The translations under genes were made by a program, and so were the position numbers. From Amycolatopsis oliviviridis (GTDB taxonomy: Bacteria > Actinomycetota > Actinomycetes > Mycobacteriales > Pseudonocardiaceae), in assembly GCF_014654365.1 (NCBI RefSeq), contig NZ_BNAY01000002.1, positions 124,001-188,000 on the forward strand: 64,000 nt of DNA. Reading direction: 5' to 3'. The notes below the pieces were generated by a model. It did no database searches, was not told where the DNA came from, and saw only the letters and a program-made list of their open reading frames with translations. Below, piece by piece: positions 17,395 through 26,918 of this stretch (position 1 is the first letter of the stretch; each line of letters opens with the position of its first letter).

Positions 17395-20100
17395 ATGACG
17401 GATCCCGACCCTGGCCTGTCCGATGCCCATGACACCGATCGTTTCGATGTCTTCCTGTGTTTCAGCCGGGCCGATCCCGACGGCACGGCGCGGATGACCA
17501 CGATCGAAGCGGCACTTCGCGACGCGGGGCTCCGAGTCTTCCGGGACACCGACGAAGACGAGTTCGCGCCGGTCCCTCCGAAAATCGCCGACGCGATCGC
17601 CGGCTCTCGCGTCGTGCTCGTCTATTACTCCCGCGCCTTCCCTGCCCGCCACACGTGTCAGTGGGAACTGACCGCGGCCTTCGCCGCCGCGAGGCGTCAT
17701 GGCGATCCGGCGGACCGCGTGCTCGTCATCGATCCGGACCCCGGCGGGCACATCGCGCCCGCGGAACTGGCCGGCGCGAAATTCTTCACTGGGCCCGTCA
17801 CCCCGCGAACCCTGCCCGCCCTGGTCAAGCGAGTCCTGGGCAAGGTGGCCGGCGCCGGTCACCCGCTCGGCGCCCGGGCGCGAGGACGGCGGCCCGCGCA
17901 CCGGATGACCGGGAGGTACCGGGAGCTCTGGGCGGTCCACGACGGCCTGAGCGCCCGATCGGTCCTGATGGTGCGCGGGCTGCCGGGAGTGGGCAAGACC
18001 GCGCTGGTGGAACGGTACGCCTCCCTTTTCCACGACGTCTTCGACGGCGGTGTCCTCCGGCTGGGCCCGTTCGGACATCACGCGCCCGACGAGGTGCTTC
18101 CCCAATTCCACCTCGCGTTGAGTCACGCGGCCGGGGAGCGGCTGGGCGCGGATCTGTCCGGAATGGATTTCGACCGGCTGCGTCAGCACGTCGCCGGACG
18201 GCTCGGCACGGCGGGACGCCGGGTCCTCGTCCTCGTCGACGACGTTCCGGCAGGGCTTCCCCCGAACGTCCTCGACCGGCTGCTGCTCCGCGCTCCGCAG
18301 GTATCTACGGTGATCACCAGCCGGGAGAGGGATTCATCCTGGGACGTCGCGACCGTGGACCTCGCCGGGTTGACGCCGGAGGAAGGACTCCGCCTGTTCG
18401 GCGAGTACCGCACGTCACGCGATGACCTCGAACGGGAAGCGGTGCTCAGGTACGTCGATCGCTGCGGCGGGCATCCGATCACCCTGCGCGCCACCGCTTC
18501 GGCGGCCCGGCACTGGCCGGGGCGGCTCGACGACCTCGCGTTCGCCTCCTGTCCGGACACCGCGCCGCGGGCGATCCGGGACCACCTCGCGGGCCTCGGC
18601 GGCGCCGCGTCCGACGTCGTCCGGCTGGGCAGCCGGCTCGCCCCGGTCCCCCTTCCTTCCGGCTTCGCCCGTGAAGTTCTCGGGTTCGATTTCACGGAAG
18701 CCGCCGGTGAACTGGTGGCGCTGGGATTCGCCTCACGCGTGGACGAAGGGTTATGGCTGCACCCGCTCGTGGCGGAAGTGGCCAGAGCCGGGGCCGAACC
18801 GGGCGGCTTGCCCGAATCCGCGGCGGATGCCTTGCTGCGGCTTCTTTCCGGCGACAGCGCCGAGTATCGGTATTTCCTCCTCCAGCATGCCCGTTCCCTC
18901 GCCGAACGCACCTCGGCGGCGTACCGGATCCGGCTGCTGCGCCCGATCGCGGCCGCTCACGAGAAACACGAGGATCCGTTGGCGGCAGGCGAGATCCACG
19001 CCATGATCCTGGCCACCGAAGGGGCGACCGGCGCGGACTTCGCGACGGCGGCCCGCGTCGAGATCGCCTGCGGTCTCCACCCGGAGGCCGTGGGGCACGC
19101 CCGGCGCGCGCTGGTGCTGGCGGACACCGAGGACGAGCGGCAGACCGCCAGGCTGATCACGGCTCAGGCGTTCGACTCCCAAGGTGACTATGCCGCCGGT
19201 GACCGGGCGTTCTGGCACGAGTTCCCCGGCGGTGACCGGCTTCCGGCCGTTGTCGCGCGTGCGCGGGCGATGCGGCTCCGCGGCCGTCCTCGCGAGACGC
19301 TGGCCTCGCTCGACGCGATCCTGCCGGAACTGCGCGCCACGACACCCGGACCGCTGCGCGACGACCTCTTGCCCTCGGCTCTCCTGGAATACACGCGTGC
19401 CCTGCTGCTCGACGGCCACCCGCGGCGGGCGGGCCGGGTCGCCGCGGAGGTGGTCACGATCTTCCACACGACCGGGAGGGAGCGGCACTTCCGGTGCACC
19501 GAAGCCGAATTGCTGCACGCGGAAGCAACGGTCGCCCTCGAACTGCGAAGCCTTCGCCCCGGCCACTCCGATCGGGAGCGGTTCGCCGCGGAACTCCGTG
19601 AGCTCGAAAGCACGTACGGAAAACGGTACGGCGCCGAGAGCGCTCTGACCTTGACCGTCGCGGCCACGGCCGATCGCGCCCTGCTGGCGCTCGCCCAGCC
19701 GGAGCGGGCCTTGCGCGCGCTGAGCGAGACCGAGCGGACCGTCGTCCGTGTCCTCGGCGGCGACAACCCGTTGCGCTACCGGATCAGGCACGGCATGGCC
19801 CTGGCCCACGGCCAGTCGCGCGCGTTCCGCCGCCAGGCAGCCCTCCTGGAGGACGTCGTCCGGCCACAGCTGAGGCTGCTGGGCGCGACTCATCCGGACA
19901 CCCTGGAAAGCAGGCTCGACCTGGGGCTCGCACTGGCCTTCAGCGAGCGCGACCAGCACGCCCTGGAACTCGTCGACGCCACCGCGGACGACATCATCGC
20001 GGCCCACGGCATCGCGACCGAACTGTCGGCGAAGGCGATCGCCGCCAAACGAGCGATCCGGCTCCCCCTTCCCTTCGTCTCCGCGCCGCTGGACGGTTAG
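17395..20100 (+). CDS. TIR-NB-ARC-TPR protein (bacterial NLR-like)
   Basis: 901 residues. The TIR domain covers about 17-165 (FDVFLCFSRADPDG, then LRVFRDTDEDEF, then VVLVYYSRAF and HTCQWELTAAF with the catalytic-type Glu). The NB-ARC domain starts near 175, with Walker A MVRGLPGVGKTALVE, Walker B RVLVLVDDVP and STVITSRERD. From about 470 the protein is a helical TPR-like sensor region. This is the domain order of plant TNL immune receptors. A rare TTA leucine codon at 18751-18753 (residue about 453) makes full translation dependent on the late bldA-type tRNA. It is alone on the plus strand and followed by the palindrome array. I infer a sensor that triggers NAD+ depletion or signalling. Confidence 0.85.
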   Translation: MTDPDPGLSDAHDTDRFDVFLCFSRADPDGTARMTTIEAALRDAGLRVFRDTDEDEFAPVPPKIADAIAGSRVVLVYYSRAFPARHTCQWELTAAFAAARRHGDPADRVLVIDPDPGGHIAPAELAGAKFFTGPVTPRTLPALVKRVLGKVAGAGHPLGARARGRRPAHRMTGRYRELWAVHDGLSARSVLMVRGLPGVGKTALVERYASLFHDVFDGGVLRLGPFGHHAPDEVLPQFHLALSHAAGERLGADLSGMDFDRLRQHVAGRLGTAGRRVLVLVDDVPAGLPPNVLDRLLLRAPQVSTVITSRERDSSWDVATVDLAGLTPEEGLRLFGEYRTSRDDLEREAVLRYVDRCGGHPITLRATASAARHWPGRLDDLAFASCPDTAPRAIRDHLAGLGGAASDVVRLGSRLAPVPLPSGFAREVLGFDFTEAAGELVALGFASRVDEGLWLHPLVAEVARAGAEPGGLPESAADALLRLLSGDSAEYRYFLLQHARSLAERTSAAYRIRLLRPIAAAHEKHEDPLAAGEIHAMILATEGATGADFATAARVEIACGLHPEAVGHARRALVLADTEDERQTARLITAQAFDSQGDYAAGDRAFWHEFPGGDRLPAVVARARAMRLRGRPRETLASLDAILPELRATTPGPLRDDLLPSALLEYTRALLLDGHPRRAGRVAAEVVTIFHTTGRERHFRCTEAELLHAEATVALELRSLRPGHSDRERFAAELRELESTYGKRYGAESALTLTVAATADRALLALAQPERALRALSETERTVVRVLGGDNPLRYRIRHGMALAHGQSRAFRRQAALLEDVVRPQLRLLGATHPDTLESRLDLGLALAFSERDQHALELVDATADDIIAAHGIATELSAKAIAAKRAIRLPLPFVSAPLDG

Positions 20101-20888
20101 GCGTTGGCCGAGGTGGTCGTAAGTGGCGATTCGGGTTCTTGAGGCGAGAGTCAGAGGTGTCGTGTTGGGCGCCAAGTCCGTGATGGCCCCTTCACTGCGT
20201 CTAACGCACTGAAGGGAGCCATCACGTTCTGGCGGATTGGCGAGGGGGTGGCGGAAGGGCTTCGGACCTTGATCAACGGAAGATCCGGGACACTCAACGT
20301 CCTCAATCCTCCGTTGATCAAGGTCGTGCCGGTCGCGTCCGGTGGCAGACGAGGTGACGGGGGAAGATTCCGGCCGTTGAACGTCCTAGATCCTCCACAC
20401 TCGACCACCAGCCACCCCAGTGGGTAAGCAAATACGAGTCCGTTAGAACGACACTTACCACTCACGACCGCCTTGCCCGACTCGGTACCGGCGCTTGCTC
20501 ACCTGCTGTCCGTGAAGGCCTCCTTGCCTATTGCCTACCCTGAAGGTAGTGAAGGAGGCCTTCACGGACTCTGGGTCCCTCAAGGGGGCCTTCACAGACA
20601 GCCGCATCACCCCAGGAACCCCAGTCGCCACAGAAACCCCACATACCACAGCGGATGCGCGTGAAGGCCCCCTTCACGCGGCTCAGCCGAGGAAACTCGA
20701 CCTTCACTGCGACCCAAGTACATGAAGGGGTCCTTCACGGAGCCAGGCGCAAGCAAGGGGGCCTTCATGTACTTCAAGCGGGCAAGCGCCAGTATCGAGT
20801 GGGTCAGGGTGGTCGTGAGTGGCGATTCGGGTTCTAACCCGAATCGTCACTCACGACCTCGGCCGCACCACCGGGACGCAGCGAGCCG
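20101..20888. repeat. Palindrome array A (convergent intergenic region)
   Basis: There is no gene in these 788 bp. At least five hairpins follow one another: 20181-20224 (stem TGATGGCCCCTTCACTGCGT with one mismatch); 20265-20280 pairing with 20310-20325 (16 bp, GACCTTGATCAACGGA); 20508-20525 pairing with 20552-20569 (18 bp, GTCCGTGAAGGCCTCCTT); a GCGTGAAGGCCCCCTTCACGC unit near 20657; and an AAGTACATGAAGG unit spanning about 20718-20782. It ends with a GTCGTGAGTGGCGATTCGGG dyad near 20813-20860. Sub-blocks recur at 28.38-28.97 kb, one direct and one inverted. Confidence 0.75.
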
Positions 20889-21875
20889 TCAGTTCTCCAA
20901 ACCGCGTGACCCGGATTCCGGCACCTTCCAGCGCACCCCGTAGGCGAAACCCGGTTCCAGGCCACGGAAGTGGACGTGGACCTCCCCGGATGCGTCCGCG
21001 ATCAGGGAGTCCCCTCGCGCGGCATCGTCGCTGGCGTCGTCCTGGAAGACCCGCTCCAGCTTCACGACCTCCGTCGGCATCGGCCGGGCGAACCGGACGT
21101 GCAGGTCGAACTGATCGACCGGATGCCGGGGGACGCAGACGAAATGCGGGTGCCGGATCTCCGCCCTGAACCGCAAGGCGATTTCGTGCTTGCTGTGCCG
21201 CCGGAGCGGTTCGGGCAGGCGTAACGCCAGCCCCACCCGGTCGGTGGACTCCATCGCCCGGCCGATCAGCAGCCCGCCGTGGAACACGTCGACCCGGAGA
21301 TCGTCGGTGCCGATGGCTTCGCCGCGGTAGACCGAGTCGGTCAGGGTCAAGGCCAGGTCCAGTTCGGTGATCTCGTCGGCGTCCGCGACGATCCGGCGGA
21401 ATTCGAAGGCCTCCGGAATCGGCTGATCGAGCGCCAAGGTCACGCGCAAGTCCTCGGTATGCCATCTCCGGCTGGGCCGGGAGGCTTCGGCGTCGGACTC
21501 GCTTGTGGACGCCACGGCGACCTCGGCCAGCCGATCCATGCCTTCGTCGATACGCCGCCGCGCGGTCCGGTCGTCCCGTTCGAGATACTTGGCCAGCCAG
21601 CGCACCCGGTCCTGATAGAAGGGTTTCACCGCGTCCGGGTGCAACCCGAACGCGGCCAGCACCGCGGTGCGCAGATCGTCGGGCAGCGCCCGTGTCCACT
21701 CGGACAGGCATTCGGTCAGCCTTCGCCGGATCGCCGCGTTTTCGTCGTCCTCGGTCGTTCCGCAGACCGCGCGCAGCGCGGGGCCCGCTCGCTCGGCGAG
21801 CTGAGGTGCCGCGATTCCCCTGCCCCGCCGAAGTTGCTTCAATTCGCCGGCCAGGTCCGCTGCGCTGACGGTCAC
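20889..21875 (-). CDS. Conserved actinobacterial protein of unknown function with helical N-terminus
   Basis: 328 residues from the GTG at 21875, which has GGGGAGG at the right distance. The first 130 residues are helical and carry a pattern I recognise only as a common actinobacterial hypothetical: LKQLRRGRGIAAPQLAERAG, then AVLAAFGLHPDAVKPFYQDR, then DDRTARRRIDEGMDRLAE. The remaining 190 residues look beta-rich (LRVDVFHGGLLIGRAMEST, then HVHFRGLEPGFAYGVRW). The N-terminal part may be an XRE-like reader and the rest a binding domain. It is convergent with the NLR-like gene across array A. Confidence 0.5.
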   Translation of the reverse strand: MTVSAADLAGELKQLRRGRGIAAPQLAERAGPALRAVCGTTEDDENAAIRRRLTECLSEWTRALPDDLRTAVLAAFGLHPDAVKPFYQDRVRWLAKYLERDDRTARRRIDEGMDRLAEVAVASTSESDAEASRPSRRWHTEDLRVTLALDQPIPEAFEFRRIVADADEITELDLALTLTDSVYRGEAIGTDDLRVDVFHGGLLIGRAMESTDRVGLALRLPEPLRRHSKHEIALRFRAEIRHPHFVCVPRHPVDQFDLHVRFARPMPTEVVKLERVFQDDASDDAARGDSLIADASGEVHVHFRGLEPGFAYGVRWKVPESGSRGLEN

Positions 21876-22138
21876 CAGTCCTCCCCTAGTGGTTCGAGCA
21901 CGGTCGTCAATAGTCGTCAGCCCGACCGCCCGTGTCCAGCCGCGCACCGCGGTGTATCGCCGATCGTTATTTTGGGTTTTCCTTTCCCGCTCATACGGGA
22001 AACAGGAAACTCCTTGTCGCCCCCTGAGCGCCGACGCATTCTTGGTGAGCAGCCGCAATTCGCGGCGAATAACACCCCAACCAGCGGTTTTCCCGCGTTG
22101 CCGAGTGCTGCCCTGACACGCGCACCGAAGGAGTCGGA

Positions 22139-22297
22139 ATGAAGGTCGAGTGCTCGCTCTCACTGCTCTTACGGCTGGCTTTCTGGCTGTGGGTGGTCGC
22201 GCTCGTCGTCGGGCTCGCACTCGGCTGTGCACAGGGAACCGCGCCCGCGACACCGGGAAAACCCGTGGTCGCCACGCATGGAAAGGAGGTGGACTGA
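22139..22297 (+). CDS. Small membrane or lipoprotein-like peptide with a TTA codon
   Basis: 52 codons from the ATG at 22139. The product has a charged N-terminus (MKVECS), a single hydrophobic segment (about residues 7-29) ending GLALGCAQG, which resembles a lipobox, and a short polar tail. Leu11 is encoded by TTA (22169-22171). The preceding GAAGGAG gives a clear ribosome site. Its stop lies 2 nt before the next tiny gene, so the two are translated together. Function unknown; a secreted or membrane-anchored propeptide is one option. Confidence 0.55.
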   Translation: MKVECSLSLLLRLAFWLWVVALVVGLALGCAQGTAPATPGKPVVATHGKEVD

Positions 22298-22299
22298 TC

Positions 22300-22356
22300 A
22301 TGCAGACCCACGCCATCGGCCTGATCCTGGCCCTGCTCGGCTTCGTGCTCGGCTGA
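22300..22356 (+). CDS. 18-residue hydrophobic peptide gene
   Basis: Nineteen codons including stop encode MQTHAIGLILALLGFVLG. A near-perfect Shine-Dalgarno sequence (GGAAAGGAGGTGG, about 22280-22292) sits at proper spacing from the ATG at 22300, which is unusually strong for a chance frame. The peptide is one hydrophobic helix. It lies 129 bp upstream of the XRE-NB-ARC-TPR regulator and just after the 52-residue gene. It could be a signalling peptide, a type-I-toxin-like peptide or a leader peptide; none is proven. Confidence 0.45.
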   Translation: MQTHAIGLILALLGFVLG

Positions 22357-22485
22357 GGACGACCGACGACCATGGAACGCGCACGCTTTCGCCGGCCGGG
22401 GCCGCGGACCCGGCCGGCGAACGAAGGACACTGCCGGAGCACCGTCCACACAGTCATACTGATCCTCCGACGAGGATGGGTACTG

Positions 22486-24660
22486 ATGAACGAGAGAGCC
22501 ACCTTCGGAGCCGAACTGCGACGTCTCCGCAAAGCGGCGGGCCTTTCACTCGCCGAACTCGCCGTTCGCACCCACTACAGCAAGGGCTATCTCAGCAAGG
22601 TCGAGACCGGGATCTCCGCACCGAATCCCGCACTCGCAGCGTTGTGCGAAACCGAACTCGGCGTGGCAGGGCGACTGACCCCGTTGCTGCCGGGTGAGCC
22701 CGTGCGGCGCAGGACCCGGCCGGACGTCCGGCCGTCCGGATTACCGCCGACGACAACGGCTTTCACGGGTCGCGCCACCGAACTGCGGGCGATCCGCACG
22801 GCGCTCGAAGCCGACGGCGGGGTCTGCGTCGTGTCCGGCATGGGCGGTGTCGGCAAGACGGAACTGGCGGTCCGGTGCGCGCACCGGCTGGAATCCGGCT
22901 TCGCCGACGGCTGTCTGTTCATCGACCTGCGCGGCCACGAGTCCGGCACCGCGGTCCACGACAGGGTGTTGCGCGTGCTCGGCGTCCCGGCGGAACGTAT
23001 CCCCGCCGACCCGGCCGATCGTGCGGCGCTGTACCGGTCCTGGCTTCGCGGCCGCAGTCTTCTCCTCGTCCTCGACAACGCGGTCAGCGCGGCCCAAGTA
23101 CGCCCGTTGCTCCCCGCCGAGCCGAAATGCCGGGTGCTGATCACCAGCAGGTCCAGGTTGAGCGCGCTCGACGACGCGGCGCACGTTTCCTTGGACATGC
23201 TCCCGCTCGCCGCCGCGGTGGATCTTTTCACCACTGTCACCGGAGTTCCCGACGGCGCCGCCGTCACCAGGGTGGTCAGGCGATGCGCCCGGCTCCCCCT
23301 CGCGATCCGGATCGCCGCGGCACGGCTTCGCGCCCATCCGGCGTGGGACGTCGCGGAGCTCGACCGGCGCCTGGACGACGAAACCGCTCGGCTCGCCGAA
23401 CTGGACGACGGCGAACGCACGCTGACCGCCGCGTTCCGGCTGTCCGTCCAGCAGCTGAGTGAAGCCGAGTCGAGGCTATTCGGCCTGCTCACCGTTCATC
23501 CCGGTACCGATCTCGACATCCATTCCGCGAGTGCGCTGAGCGCCCTCCCGCTTCGCGAGACAGATCATTTACTGGATCGCCTGCACGAAGCCCATTTGAT
23601 CACCCAGCCAGAACCCGACCGATACGGATTCCATGATCTGTTGCGCGCGTTCGCGACCGAATTCGTACTCACCGACCCGGAGGACGAAATGAAAGCGTTC
23701 AGCAGGCTCACCGCTTTCGCGGTTCGCAGTGCCGCCCAGGCAGGCAGGGAACTCACCCCGCACCGCTTCTTCCCGGAGATCGTCTTCGATCCGGGCACCC
23801 CGGAACCGGTCCGGCTGGACGACGGCGAGATGGCGATGTCCTGGTTCCGCGCCGAATGGCCCGGGCTGGTGGCCCTGTGCGGGACGGCGCGGGAACGCGG
23901 CGAGCACGAGAGGTGCTGGCAGCTCGCTTTCTTCCTGCGCGACTTCTTCTTCGTGGCGAAACTCTGGGACCCGTGGCTGGAGACCCATCACTGGGCGCGC
24001 GCGTCCGCCGAGGAGATCGGGGACACGTGGGCGCTCGCGACCACGACGGCCAACCTGGGGGTCGCGCACATCGATCGCGGCGATCTGGACGAGGCCTCGG
24101 CTTGTTACGGCGAAGCGCTCGCGCTGTTCCGGCGGATCGGTGACGGTCACGGTGAGACCACGACGCTGGCGCACAGCGGCTGGGCCGAGCACTACCGAGG
24201 CAATCACGACGACGCGCTTCGAGACCTCCGGCAGGCGCACACGTTCTTCATCCGTGACGGCAATCGCCGCAACGCCGCCATCACCGGCCGGGGCATCGCG
24301 CTGGTGCTGGTCGCGACGGGGCAGCCGGCCGAGGCCGCCGCGCTCGCCATCGAAACGCTGTCCGTCTTCGACGAACTCGGGCTGGACCTCGACGCCACGA
24401 TGGCTCTCAACTGCGTCGGCTGGGCCTGGTACCACGCGAACCGCCACGACCTCGCCGCTTCGGCCTATCGCGCCGCCGCGGACCGGGCCGAAGCCTGCGG
24501 CAGCCAGTACGAGACCGCGCGCGCCTACACCGGCCTGGGCAACGTCGCGGCCGCCGAGGGCTCCGCGGCGCTGGCGGCCGAGCTGTGGGACCGGGCCGAC
24601 GAGATCCATCCCGATCTCGACCGGATCATGGTCGGCGAAGCCAGGGTGCGCGGGGCCTGA
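22486..24660 (+). CDS. XRE-NB-ARC-TPR transcriptional regulator
   Basis: 724 residues from the ATG at 22486 (GAGG upstream). Residues 5-65 are an XRE helix-turn-helix (FGAELRRLRKAAGLSLAELA, then YSKGYLSKVETG). NB-ARC spans about 90-380, with Walker A SGMGGVGKTELAV and Walker B LLLVLDNAV. From about 480 come TPR repeats (TTTANLGVAHIDRGDLDEAS, then ARAYTGLGNVAAAEG). It is an AfsR-like signal-dependent regulator, although the DNA reader is XRE rather than OmpR-type. Two leucines are TTA (22741-22743 and 23569-23571), so it is probably expressed late. The tiny peptides upstream are candidate ligands. Confidence 0.88.
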   Translation: MNERATFGAELRRLRKAAGLSLAELAVRTHYSKGYLSKVETGISAPNPALAALCETELGVAGRLTPLLPGEPVRRRTRPDVRPSGLPPTTTAFTGRATELRAIRTALEADGGVCVVSGMGGVGKTELAVRCAHRLESGFADGCLFIDLRGHESGTAVHDRVLRVLGVPAERIPADPADRAALYRSWLRGRSLLLVLDNAVSAAQVRPLLPAEPKCRVLITSRSRLSALDDAAHVSLDMLPLAAAVDLFTTVTGVPDGAAVTRVVRRCARLPLAIRIAAARLRAHPAWDVAELDRRLDDETARLAELDDGERTLTAAFRLSVQQLSEAESRLFGLLTVHPGTDLDIHSASALSALPLRETDHLLDRLHEAHLITQPEPDRYGFHDLLRAFATEFVLTDPEDEMKAFSRLTAFAVRSAAQAGRELTPHRFFPEIVFDPGTPEPVRLDDGEMAMSWFRAEWPGLVALCGTARERGEHERCWQLAFFLRDFFFVAKLWDPWLETHHWARASAEEIGDTWALATTTANLGVAHIDRGDLDEASACYGEALALFRRIGDGHGETTTLAHSGWAEHYRGNHDDALRDLRQAHTFFIRDGNRRNAAITGRGIALVLVATGQPAEAAALAIETLSVFDELGLDLDATMALNCVGWAWYHANRHDLAASAYRAAADRAEACGSQYETARAYTGLGNVAAAEGSAALAAELWDRADEIHPDLDRIMVGEARVRGA

Positions 24661-24833
24661 CCAGCGGCACCGACCCCTTGACCGGCCGGACACCGCTCAA
24701 TCGGCGAGACGGGCCGCGAGGCTGCTACGGTTGACCTCGTCGCGGTTCAGACACCAGCCGCCGGGCCCTTTCTCAAGGGGTCCGGCATGTCCACCGGGCA
24801 GTCGCCGGTCCCCCATACCGGCAAGGAGTCACC

Positions 24834-25235
24834 TTGACCGACTACCGCGCTCCCGCTTCCGATCCGCCGCGTCCAGCACGGAGATTCGTGTCCCCTCTCG
24901 ACATCTCGGTCACCACGTCCAGCGCCGACACCGTGGTCACCGTGTCCGGTGAAATCGATCTCGCCGTCTCGGACGGCCTGCGACAGGCCCTGGACGAGGA
25001 GCTCCGGTTCACCCCGGCGGCGTTGATCGCCGACCTGTCCGCGGTCACGTTCTGCGATTCATCCGGTTTCACCGCCCTTGTCCAGATCCGTACCCGGGCC
25101 GAGAAATCGGGGGTCCCGTTCATCCTGGTCACCCAGGAGCGAGCCCTGTTGCGCCCGATGTCGCTGCTCGGTCTCGACAGCGTCTTCGTCGTGCACCCGA
25201 CCCTCGATTCGGCTCGGGACGCGCTCACTCGCTGA
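24834..25235 (+). CDS. STAS-domain anti-sigma factor antagonist
   Basis: 133 residues from a TTG at 24834 preceded by AAGGAG. The STAS domain (about 20-120) opens LDISVTTSSADTVVTVSGEI and contains VTFCDSSGF, the loop with the serine that RsbW-type kinases phosphorylate. Unphosphorylated antagonists bind the anti-sigma factor and free a stress sigma. The upstream 173 bp show no clear SigF-type promoter. It lies directly before the PucR-type regulator (22 nt) and may be cotranscribed with it. Its partner could be the RsbW-like protein at 60.0 kb or one elsewhere. Confidence 0.88.
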   Translation: MTDYRAPASDPPRPARRFVSPLDISVTTSSADTVVTVSGEIDLAVSDGLRQALDEELRFTPAALIADLSAVTFCDSSGFTALVQIRTRAEKSGVPFILVTQERALLRPMSLLGLDSVFVVHPTLDSARDALTR

Positions 25236-25257
25236 CCGGCTGTCATGATGGGCGGTT

Positions 25258-26514
25258 GTGACGGGTGACAAGGATCCGGGATTCCGCATCGGCGGACGCC
25301 CACTGGCGGAGCGGCTGACCGAGGTCCTGCCGTCGCTCACGAAGACCGTCCTGTCCGAGATCGTCTCCCGGATCCCGGAGTACGGCCTGCTACCCGCCGA
25401 GGAGCTCAGCGGCGACATCACGCACGTCATCGAGCAGAACCTGCGGTCGTTCATCGACACCCTCCGCACCGGGGACACGCCGACGCGGGAAGAGCTCGAC
25501 TTCCTCCGCGAATCCGCCGCCCGGCGCGCGGAGGAGGGCATCCCGATCGACATCGTGCTCACCGCGTACCACATCGGTATCCAGGTGGTGTGGGCGTCGG
25601 TGACGCCGGACGCGCGCCCGGACGAGGTCGGCGACGTCCTGGCCGTCAACGCGCTGACCCTGCGCTATCTCGAAGTGGTCACCCCCGCGGTCGGCGCCGG
25701 GTACCTCGACGAGCGCCAGACGATGTTCGACGACGAGCGTTCGGCGCGGCACACGGTGCTGTCCGCCCTGCTCGACGGCGACCCCGTGGACGTCGCGGCG
25801 GGGCAGGCCGGTCTGCGCCTGCCGCCGTGCTACATCGTCCTCGCGGCGTCCGTCGGGGCGCATCCGGACGAGGAGGACAACGGGGTCGACCCGCTGATCG
25901 CCGGACGCCGGAAACTCCGGCGGCTGCGGGTCGAACTCGAGCGGCAGATCCGCGGCACGGTCCTGACCTCTCTCACTCCCGAGGGTGGTATCGCCTTGCT
26001 GCCGCACGAGACCGCGGCCGACGAACTGTCCACACGCGACTGGGCGCGGCTGGAGCGGGTGCTCGCCGACGTCGCGCGCACGGCGGGCGCGGAGGTCATC
26101 GCCGGGACCGCCGCGGCCGAACCGGCCGGCGTTCCCGCCGCGGTGGAACTCGCGCAGGACGTGCTCGCCGTCGCCACCGGGACCGGACGCCCGCCCGGGC
26201 TGTACCGGCTCGACGACGTCCTGCTCGAATACCAGCTTTCCCGCCCCGGCCCGGCGCTGGACCGCCTGGCCACCCGGCTGGCCCCGCTGGACGGCAACGA
26301 AGAGCTCCTGCAGACGCTGGAGACCTTCCTCCGCCGCGGCGGACGACGGCAGACCGCGGCCGACCTGCACGTCCATCCCAACACCGTCGACTACCGGCTG
26401 CGCCGGATCGCCGATCTCACCGGACTGGACCCCACCCGGCTCGAACACATCGCCTTGTTGAACGCGGCCCTCTCGGCCCGTCGCCGACTGTGGCGCGTCA
26501 CTGAAAGCCCCTAA
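25258..26514 (+). CDS. PucR/CdaR-type transcriptional regulator
   Basis: 418 residues from a GTG. The C-terminus carries the PucR helix-turn-helix (ETFLRRGGRRQTAADLHVHP, then NTVDYRLRRIADLTGLD). The N-terminal half is a helical sensor of the RsbR/GAF-like kind (LPSLTKTVLSEIVSRIPEYG, then VLTAYHIGIQVVWASV), and a GGDEF-like CdaR middle region follows (about 190-330). Such proteins sense metabolites and activate neighbouring operons. Position between two STAS genes suggests a link to stress regulation. Its end overlaps the minus-strand STAS gene by 4 nt. Confidence 0.82.
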   Translation: MTGDKDPGFRIGGRPLAERLTEVLPSLTKTVLSEIVSRIPEYGLLPAEELSGDITHVIEQNLRSFIDTLRTGDTPTREELDFLRESAARRAEEGIPIDIVLTAYHIGIQVVWASVTPDARPDEVGDVLAVNALTLRYLEVVTPAVGAGYLDERQTMFDDERSARHTVLSALLDGDPVDVAAGQAGLRLPPCYIVLAASVGAHPDEEDNGVDPLIAGRRKLRRLRVELERQIRGTVLTSLTPEGGIALLPHETAADELSTRDWARLERVLADVARTAGAEVIAGTAAAEPAGVPAAVELAQDVLAVATGTGRPPGLYRLDDVLLEYQLSRPGPALDRLATRLAPLDGNEELLQTLETFLRRGGRRQTAADLHVHPNTVDYRLRRIADLTGLDPTRLEHIALLNAALSARRRLWRVTESP

Positions 26515-26909
26515 AGCGCGTGAAGACCCTCGCCGTCATAGAGGTCGAGCGCCCGCCGGGCGGAACGACATTCACCGGGGAAGACGAACAGGAGCGTGCC
26601 CGTGTCGTCGGCGAGCAGCTGCGCCCGTTCGAGCACCCGGATGCCCGTCACGCCGAAGAAATCGAGATCGGACAGGTTGACGATCAACGTGGCGCCGTGG
26701 CCGTGGAGCCGCTGATTCAGCATGTCCCACAAGCGGGGCGCGGTACCGAGGTCGACCTCGCCGTTCGCCGTGATGACGGCGGTCCCCTTGGTCGGCCTGC
26801 TCACGCGCAGTCGCAGACGTCCCCGCGGTTCTTCCAGTGCCCGGGATTCGCAGGGCACCGAGAGTGCGCGCTTCGTGTCAAGCGCGCGGGGCGTCGACAG
26901 GGAAGTCAT
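26511..26909 (-). CDS. STAS-domain protein with altered phospho-site
   Basis: 132 residues from the ATG at 26909. STAS features are clear (AVITANGEVDLGTAPRLWDM, then ATLIVNLSDLDFFGVTGIRV). The usual D-S-S-G loop reads G-V-T-G: the serine normally phosphorylated is Thr and the acidic residue is gone, so its control by a kinase may differ from that of the neighbour at 24.8 kb. A GTTT-N17-GGGTAC promoter ends about 10 nt before the start, so the message would have almost no leader. Confidence 0.83.
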   Translation of the reverse strand: MTSLSTPRALDTKRALSVPCESRALEEPRGRLRLRVSRPTKGTAVITANGEVDLGTAPRLWDMLNQRLHGHGATLIVNLSDLDFFGVTGIRVLERAQLLADDTGTLLFVFPGECRSARRALDLYDGEGLHAL

Positions 26910-26918
26910 ACGGTGGAA

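Noticed and set aside
5846..24660. FxSxx-COOH RiPP system (FxsA/B/C/T)
   Set aside because: TIR-like and NB-ARC-TPR proteins occur in that system, but no radical SAM enzyme and no precursor ending FxSxx was found; the 18-residue peptide ends GFVLG.
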